A stretch of 64,000 nucleotides of DNA from an uncultured Lactobacillus sp. (GTDB lineage Bacteria; Bacillota; Bacilli; Lactobacillales; Lactobacillaceae), in NCBI GenBank assembly GCA_910587695.1, contig CAJUNC010000005.1, forward strand, positions 57,529 through 121,528, given 5' to 3'. Both the position numbers and the translations under genes were made by a program. Shown here piece by piece: positions 59,106 to 64,000 of the stretch. Below the pieces are notes generated by a model, which saw only the letters and a list, made by a program, of their open reading frames with translations, was not told the DNA's origin and searched no databases. The first letter of the stretch is position 1. Every line of letters begins with the position of its first letter.

Positions 59106-60121
59106 TGAAGTCAAGAGTAAATCGGCATCGTCCGAAGATCGTGGTGATCGGTGGGGGCACGGGGTTACCCGTTATTTTAAATGGCCTGCGCCAACATAAT
59201 GTCGATATCACTGCTGTCGTAACGGTTGCTGATGATGGCGGTTCCTCGGGGATCATTCGGGACTATATCAATGTCGTTCCCCCAGGTGATATCCGTAATG
59301 TGTTAGTAGCATTATCAGATATGCCAGAGATCTACAAACAGATATTTCAATACCGTTTTAAGTCCAACGATCAATTTTTTTCAGGTCATGCGATCGGTAA
59401 TTTAGTGATCGCTGCTTTGTCTGAGATGGATGACCGTGGGATCTTTGATGCGGTCCAAGAACTTTCTGAATTGATGAAGATCCAGGGGCACGTTTATCCT
59501 GCATCTGATATACCTTTGACGTTAAATGCTCGTTTTGCTGATGGAACGACTTTGGCGGGGGAATCAAATATTTCAGCGGCCGGAAAAACGATCGAAAAAG
59601 TTTGGGTGACCTCGATCGACGATGAAAGACCTGAAGCTAAAGAAGAAGTCGTTCAAGCGATCATGGAAGCTGATCAGATCGTTTTAGGACCGGGTAGTTT
59701 ATTTACCAGTATTTTGCCTAACCTGATGATCGATAATGTTGGGCGGGCTGTTTGTGAAACTAAAGCTGAAGTCGTTTATATCTGCAATATTATGACTCAA
59801 AAGGGCGAGACTGAACGCTTTACTGATGCTGAACATGTTCGGGTCTTGAATCGGCATTTAGGGCAACGATTTATTGATACTGTGCTGTTCAATACTGAAC
59901 CAGTACCAAAAGATTACATGGATCGTCAAAAATACGATGAATATTTATATCAAGTGGCTTATGACTTTAACGGTTTGAGAGAACAAGGGTGTCGTGTGAT
60001 CTCAGACAACTTTTTAAAATTACGCGACCGTGGTGTTTTTCATGATGGAGAACAGGTCGTTAAAGAATTGATGCGACTGCTCGGACGCCCTAAGTCATGG
60101 TATGCCAATGAATTGAATTAG
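59102..60121 (+). CDS. yvcK: YvcK/GlmR family protein
   Basis: A 339-aa protein with VVIGGGTGLPVILNGL at the N terminus, VADDGGSSGIIRD and PPGDIRNVLVAL. In Firmicutes it directs carbon to wall precursors and binds UDP-GlcNAc. The start overlaps rapZ (ATGA). Confidence 0.94.
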   Translation: MMKSRVNRHRPKIVVIGGGTGLPVILNGLRQHNVDITAVVTVADDGGSSGIIRDYINVVPPGDIRNVLVALSDMPEIYKQIFQYRFKSNDQFFSGHAIGNLVIAALSEMDDRGIFDAVQELSELMKIQGHVYPASDIPLTLNARFADGTTLAGESNISAAGKTIEKVWVTSIDDERPEAKEEVVQAIMEADQIVLGPGSLFTSILPNLMIDNVGRAVCETKAEVVYICNIMTQKGETERFTDAEHVRVLNRHLGQRFIDTVLFNTEPVPKDYMDRQKYDEYLYQVAYDFNGLREQGCRVISDNFLKLRDRGVFHDGEQVVKELMRLLGRPKSWYANELN

Positions 60122-60133
60122 AGGGGTGGCTAA

Positions 60134-61087
60134 ATGTCATACGCCAGTGACGTAAAAAAAGAATTGACGACACTTGAGGTGCATTTCGGCAATGCAAAGG
60201 CGGAATTGATGGCTTTGATCCGGATGAATGGTTCGCTTAGTATCGTCGATCATCAATTTGTTTTGAGCGTTCAAACTGAAAATCCTGCGATCGCTCGGCG
60301 CATCTATGTTTTATTAAAACAGTTCTACGATGTTGAAAGTGAATTGCTGGTACGCCGCAAGATGAAGCTAAAGAAGAATAACTTATATATCGTGCGCTTA
60401 AAAACTGGAAGTGACTATGTTTTAAAAGATCTAGATATTTTAGATGGTTTCCAGATCAAAGAAACAGTACCGTTAGCATTTCTAGATGATGATGCAAAAG
60501 TAAGATCTTACTTACGAGGAGCTTTTTTAGCAACTGGGTCGGTCAATAATCCAGAAACGAGTCGGTATCATTTAGAGATCTACTCGTTGTATGAAGATCA
60601 TAATGAAACGATCTGTAAGATGATCAATCGTTATGGTTTAAATGCTCGGACAACTGAGCGGCGAAGTGGTTATATCACCTATCTGAAAGAGGCGGAAAAG
60701 ATCGCCGATTTTCTATCTTTGATCGGAGCTACAGCTTCAATGTTGAAGTTTGAAGATATCCGGATCGTTCGTGATATGCGAAATTCAGTTAACCGCATCG
60801 TCAATTGTGAGAATGCAAACATGAACAAGGTTGCTGACGCAGCCAAACGGCAGATCGAAAACATCGAATATTTAGATCAGCGGGTCGGTCTGGAGAGTTT
60901 ACCGCAAAAGTTACAAGAAGTAGCTCAAGCGCGGATCGCTCATCCAGAAGTCAGTTTAAAAGAACTAGGTGAATTAGTTGCTGGAGGACCGATCTCAAAA
61001 TCAGGGATCAATCATCGCTTGCGTAAATTAAATGAGTATGCACAGCAATTGCGTGCAAAAGAAAATGAGAATATTCCAAATGGATAA
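60134..61087 (+). CDS. whiA: Sporulation regulator WhiA-like protein
   Basis: A 317-aa protein with an N-terminal LAGLIDADG-like homing-endonuclease fold (LRGAFLATGSVNNPETSRYHLEI) and a C-terminal HTH (VSLKELGELVAGGPISKSGINHRLRKL). In non-sporulating Firmicutes it affects division and chromosome segregation. GAGGGGTGG precedes the ATG. Confidence 0.95.
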   Translation: MSYASDVKKELTTLEVHFGNAKAELMALIRMNGSLSIVDHQFVLSVQTENPAIARRIYVLLKQFYDVESELLVRRKMKLKKNNLYIVRLKTGSDYVLKDLDILDGFQIKETVPLAFLDDDAKVRSYLRGAFLATGSVNNPETSRYHLEIYSLYEDHNETICKMINRYGLNARTTERRSGYITYLKEAEKIADFLSLIGATASMLKFEDIRIVRDMRNSVNRIVNCENANMNKVADAAKRQIENIEYLDQRVGLESLPQKLQEVAQARIAHPEVSLKELGELVAGGPISKSGINHRLRKLNEYAQQLRAKENENIPNG

Positions 61088-61088
61088 A

Positions 61089-61125
61089 GTCGACAATTTA
61101 GCTTTTTGCTGAATTGTCGGCTTTG
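61089..61125 (+). terminator. Terminator after whiA
   Basis: GTCGACAATT pairs with AATTGTCGGC (one mismatch/G-U), then TTTG. Confidence 0.7.
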
Positions 61126-61244
61126 TTTGTGTATTAAGATAAGTTTTTGATGAGTTGATTGTAATTTTTGGGTTGACTTTATAATTATATTTGGGTAGAT
61201 TAACATTATCAAATCGATCAAAAAGGTCAAAGGGGGAATCATTC

Positions 61245-62297
61245 ATGAATGTGAAGAAAATAACGGGACGTGAATTTACCTTAAACGTATTGAACGGCAT
61301 CAGCATGGGAGTGGTAGTCTCACTGATCCCAGGAGCTTTACTGGGACAATTGATGCAAGCTTTAGCAAAGATCTGGCCTACATTTGCGCATGCTGTCTTG
61401 GATATTACTACATTTAATATGAGTTTACTACCAGCGATGGCAGGCTTTAGTGTCGGCTATCTTTTTAAGATGAATATGGTCCAGATGAGTTCGATCGCTG
61501 GGGCGGCGATGGTCGGTTCTGGCGTGATCGTGAAGACACAGCAAGGTTTTGGTTTAGCTGGGACTGGTGATGTGATCAATGTTGGGATAACGATCGTTTT
61601 TTCTGTCCTCTTAGCTCAGGTGATCGGTAATAAGTTCAAAAGCTACACGATCTTATTGTTACCGATCATTGTGATCATCATCGGTGGTAGTTTAGGTTTG
61701 TTGGTCTTGCCATATGTTAAGGCGGTGACTGGTTTTATCGGAGCTGGGATCAAAACATTTACGCTCTTACAACCTATTTTGATGGGGAGCTTAATGGGGA
61801 TCTCATTTGCAGTGCTGATCTGTTCGCCGATCAGTTCGGTTGGGATCGCAGCTGCGATCGAGATCACGGGGATAGCTTCAGGATCTGCTAATTTAGGTAT
61901 TACCGCCGGAGCATTTACTTTGGCGATCATGGGAAGTTCAGTCAATAGCTTGGGAACTGTGATCGCACACTTCTTTGGTACACCTAAGATCCAAATGGGC
62001 AATATGCTGGAAAAGCCTATTCTTTATCTACCGGTGGTCATCAGTTCGGCGCTCATGGGTGGGTTAGGTGCAGTGTTCAATATTCAAGGAACACCGATGA
62101 GTGCCGGCTTTGGCTTTAGTGGCTTGGTCGGACCGCTGACAGCATATGGTTTTATGGTGCCAGGTTGGTTGAGTATTTTAAGTTTGAGTTGTTTGTTTGT
62201 GGTGCTACCTGTCCTCTTAGGTTATCTAATGAAATACATTTTTATTGATAAGAAAAAGCTCATTTCTGCGACAGATCTATTATTGAAAACAGATTAA
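61245..62297 (+). CDS. PTS EIIC-like membrane protein of the PfoR family
   Basis: A 350-aa protein with about nine hydrophobic segments in EIIC_2 arrangement (GREFTLNVLNGISMGVVVSLIP; HFFGTPKIQMGNMLEKP). No EIIA or EIIB domain or gene lies nearby, so transport by PTS phosphorylation is doubtful. Perfringolysin regulator PfoR belongs to the same family. AAAGGGGG precedes ATG 61245. Confidence 0.8.
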   Translation: MNVKKITGREFTLNVLNGISMGVVVSLIPGALLGQLMQALAKIWPTFAHAVLDITTFNMSLLPAMAGFSVGYLFKMNMVQMSSIAGAAMVGSGVIVKTQQGFGLAGTGDVINVGITIVFSVLLAQVIGNKFKSYTILLLPIIVIIIGGSLGLLVLPYVKAVTGFIGAGIKTFTLLQPILMGSLMGISFAVLICSPISSVGIAAAIEITGIASGSANLGITAGAFTLAIMGSSVNSLGTVIAHFFGTPKIQMGNMLEKPILYLPVVISSALMGGLGAVFNIQGTPMSAGFGFSGLVGPLTAYGFMVPGWLSILSLSCLFVVLPVLLGYLMKYIFIDKKKLISATDLLLKTD

Positions 62298-62353
62298 AAA
62301 ATAAGAGTGTAAGACATACGGCATTGACCGCACATCTTACACTCTTATTTTTT
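62296..62353. terminator. Bidirectional terminator, second copy of a repeat family
   Basis: AAAAAATAAGAGTGTAAG (62296-62313) is exactly complementary to 62336-62353. Its outer arm and ATACGG core also occur at 8101-8154. It lies between convergent genes. Confidence 0.85.
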
Positions 62354-62358
62354 AGTAC

Positions 62359-62949
62359 TTATTTTTTCTTTTTATTTTTCATGATCCCATCGATCAAACC
62401 GTAATCAACTGCTTGTTGTGCAGTCATGAAGTTATCCCGCTCAGTGTCACGATCGATCGTTTCGATATCTTGTCCAGAATGTTCGGCTAAGATCTCGTTG
62501 ATCAATTTGCGTGTCTTCAAGATGTGTTCAGCTGCGATCTGGATCTCAGTTGATTGACCTTGTGCCCCGCCTAGTGGTTGGTGGATCATGATCTCTGAGT
62601 TAGGTAATGCAAAGCGCTTGCCCTTAGCACCAGCTGTAGCTAAAACAGAAGCCATTGATGCTGCCATTCCCATAACGATCGTTTGCACGTCTGCATTAAC
62701 AAAATTCATAGTATCGTAAATTGCTAATCCAGCTGATACGGAACCACCAGGAGAGTTGATATACATATAGATATCTTTTTCAGGATCTTGGGCATCTAAG
62801 AAAAGTAATTGAGCGATGATCGCATTTGCCATATCATCGTTAACTTCACCTGAGACCATGATGATCCGGTCTTTTAAGAGACGAGAATAGATATCATAGG
62901 CACGTTCTCCCTGAGATGATTGTTCAATAACTGTAGGAACTAAATTCAT
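62359..62949 (-). CDS. clpP: ATP-dependent Clp protease proteolytic subunit
   Basis: A 196-aa ClpP with the catalytic Ser in GMAASMASVLA, His in EIMIHQPLGGAQG and Asp about residue 172 (ETIDRDTERDNF). It forms the barrel used by ClpX/C/E. GGAGG precedes the ATG. Under a CtsR-type operator. Confidence 0.97.
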   Translation of the reverse strand: MNLVPTVIEQSSQGERAYDIYSRLLKDRIIMVSGEVNDDMANAIIAQLLFLDAQDPEKDIYMYINSPGGSVSAGLAIYDTMNFVNADVQTIVMGMAASMASVLATAGAKGKRFALPNSEIMIHQPLGGAQGQSTEIQIAAEHILKTRKLINEILAEHSGQDIETIDRDTERDNFMTAQQAVDYGLIDGIMKNKKKK

Positions 62950-62997
62950 AGTGGGAACCTCCGCAATATTAATAAATTTGAAGTCAGTGACTGACTG

Positions 62998-63042
62998 TGT
63001 ATTGCTATTGTAACCTATTGGTCAAAAATGGTCAAATCAAAT
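62998..63042 (-). promoter_or_regulatory. clpP promoter with a CtsR operator
   Basis: GGTCAAAAATGGTCAAA (63020-63036) is the CtsR heptad repeat. On the minus strand it overlaps TTGACC, a 17-bp spacer and TACAAT, so binding blocks the promoter. Confidence 0.85.
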
Positions 63043-63075
63043 AAACTGGTGTTTGCTAAAAATATCTGTTATTAT

Positions 63076-63097
63076 TTTAGTACGAAATCGTACTAAA
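63076..63097. promoter_or_regulatory. Operator-like dyad before the marR gene
   Basis: TTTAGTACGA and TCGTACTAAA are perfect arms separated by two bases, 15 bp before the start. It fits an autoregulatory MarR site. Confidence 0.7.
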
Positions 63098-63111
63098 TCG
63101 GAGAGGTGAAA

Positions 63112-63543
63112 ATGGAAAACGAATTAAAACGTTATACTGCAGATTGGATCGCATTTAACCACGTTTACGATCAGTTGATCACCAAAAATCGGCTCACGTC
63201 ATCATTGCTTTACGTATTTATAGTGTTTGAAACCCATGATTTTAAACTGCCACTGACGTGTTTGATAGAAGAAACTGGTCTTCCTAAACAGACGGTCACT
63301 TCGATAGTTAACAAATTGAGTCGGGAAGAAAAGATCATAACATTTCCTGACTCGATCGATAAACGCAGTAAGATCTTATATTTAAATGAAGCTGGACAAG
63401 AGCAAGCGAGGATGGTTTTAGCGGAATTTCGAACTAAAGAATTAAAAGCTGCGCAAGCTTTAGGAATAGAGAAGTTGCGATCATTAAATGATCTAAATGA
63501 AGAGATGTTAGCAAATTTGAAAGGACAGGTAGGGGATAAATGA
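63112..63543 (+). CDS. MarR-family transcriptional regulator
   Basis: A 143-aa winged-helix regulator (LPLTCLIEETGLPKQTVTSIVNKLSREEKIITFPDSIDKRSKILYL). AGAGGTG precedes ATG 63112. Its stop overlaps the SMR gene start, so it likely controls the pump. Confidence 0.88.
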   Translation: MENELKRYTADWIAFNHVYDQLITKNRLTSSLLYVFIVFETHDFKLPLTCLIEETGLPKQTVTSIVNKLSREEKIITFPDSIDKRSKILYLNEAGQEQARMVLAEFRTKELKAAQALGIEKLRSLNDLNEEMLANLKGQVGDK

Positions 63544-63863
63544 GTTATGTATATTTAGCAACAGCGATCATCGGTGAATTTTTAGGAACGACGTTTTTAA
63601 AGATGTCGGATGGTTTTACGAAACTATCATTTTCGACTCTATCATTAGTTGCATATGGTCTATGCTTTTTCTTCTTGGCTAGATCGTTAGATAATCTAGA
63701 TCTAAGTTTGGCTTATGCTGTTTGGTCAGGCGTTGGGATCATTTTAGCGACAGCAATCAGTGTTTTTTATTTCAAGGAAAGCATTAATTTGCTGACCTTA
63801 TTAGGGATCGCCTTGATCTTAGTCGGGGTAGTTATCGTTAATTTATTTGGGGCAAGTCATTAA
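63540..63863 (+). CDS. Small multidrug resistance (SMR) transporter
   Basis: A 107-aa four-helix protein of the EmrE/QacE/SugE family. The conserved Glu in helix 1 is present (AIIGEFLGTTFLKMSDGF), with LAYAVWSGVGI in helix 3. Exports cationic compounds or guanidinium-type metabolites by proton exchange. Coupled to marR (ATGA). Confidence 0.9.
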   Translation: MSYVYLATAIIGEFLGTTFLKMSDGFTKLSFSTLSLVAYGLCFFFLARSLDNLDLSLAYAVWSGVGIILATAISVFYFKESINLLTLLGIALILVGVVIVNLFGASH

Positions 63864-63896
63864 GTTGATGTCTTTCAACGGATATGGCTGACCAGC

Positions 63897-63933
63897 ATAA
63901 CACTTCCTACAGAAATGTTGGGAGTGTTTTTTT
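63897..63933 (+). terminator. Terminator after the SMR gene
   Basis: AACACTTCC pairs with GGGAGTGTT (one mismatch), then T-rich. Confidence 0.75.
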
Positions 63934-63943
63934 ACAAAAAAAT

Positions 63944-63975
63944 AACACCTCATTACAAAAATGAGATGCTATCAC
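63944..63975 (-). terminator. Terminator of a minus-strand gene beyond the window
   Basis: On the minus strand CATCTCAT pairs with ATGAGGTG around TTTTGTA, followed by TTATTTTTTT. Confidence 0.7.
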
Positions 63976-64000
63976 CATAGTTTTTAATGCATCACCTGGG

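Overview
The window is a low-GC Gram-positive chromosome segment, most likely from the Lactobacillaceae (perhaps Ligilactobacillus). The basis is the housekeeping gene set (dnaX-ybaB-recR-yaaL-tmk-darA-holB-yabA-rsmI, groESL, secA-prfB-ftsEX, hprK-lgt-trxB, uvrBA, rapZ-yvcK-whiA), strong AAAGGAG-type ribosome sites, TTG and GTG starts, and CIRCE, CtsR, Rex and LexA-type operators. The species call is inference.

Region by region. 1-8.1 kb: replication, repair and translation genes, with the small SRP RNA between tadA and dnaX. 8.1-15.2 kb: asparaginase, the tsaB-rimI-tsaD tRNA t6A cluster, an ABC-F ATPase, the redox repressor Rex and a CPBP membrane protease. 15.2-24.2 kb: groES-groEL under HrcA control, an amino-acid permease, tagO, yigZ, comFA-comFC and hpf. 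24.3-36.7 kb: secA, prfB with its programmed frameshift, ftsE-ftsX, a MinJ-like PDZ protein, a PhoP/PhoR-type two-component system, pspC, a YvlD-like protein, hprK, lgt and trxB. 49.1-64 kb: pgm, uvrB-uvrA, luxS, sdaAB-sdaAA, rapZ-yvcK-whiA, a PfoR-like EIIC protein, clpP and a MarR/SMR efflux pair.

Between trxB and pgm sits a 12.3-kb integrated element bounded by a perfect 71-bp direct repeat (36731-36801 and 49032-49102). It has a tyrosine integrase and a Cro/CI-type repressor on the plus strand at its right end. A divergent minus-strand operon carries excisionase-like HTH proteins, a Rha-type regulator, winged-helix proteins, a primase-polymerase remnant and a replication initiator with seven GTTAAC boxes inside its gene. 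A left-hand module has the ArpU-type late regulator, several one-helix membrane peptides and two paralogous 62-aa basic proteins. No capsid, tail, terminase or lysis gene is visible. The layout matches that of Gram-positive phage-inducible chromosomal islands, so a phage satellite is the best reading, though helper dependence cannot be seen from sequence.

Two signals stand out as possibly undescribed. First, three unrelated host genes (holB, hprK, yigZ) lack a proper Shine-Dalgarno sequence next to their start, but share a leader in which a strong one (AAGAAGGG or AAGGGGG) is followed by a CTATAT...ATATAG stem that would bring it to about 9-13 nt from the start codon. Second, the non-coding parts of the island hold about fourteen doublets: two copies of a 10-bp word in exact 10-bp register, where the core word differs between doublets but agrees within each one.
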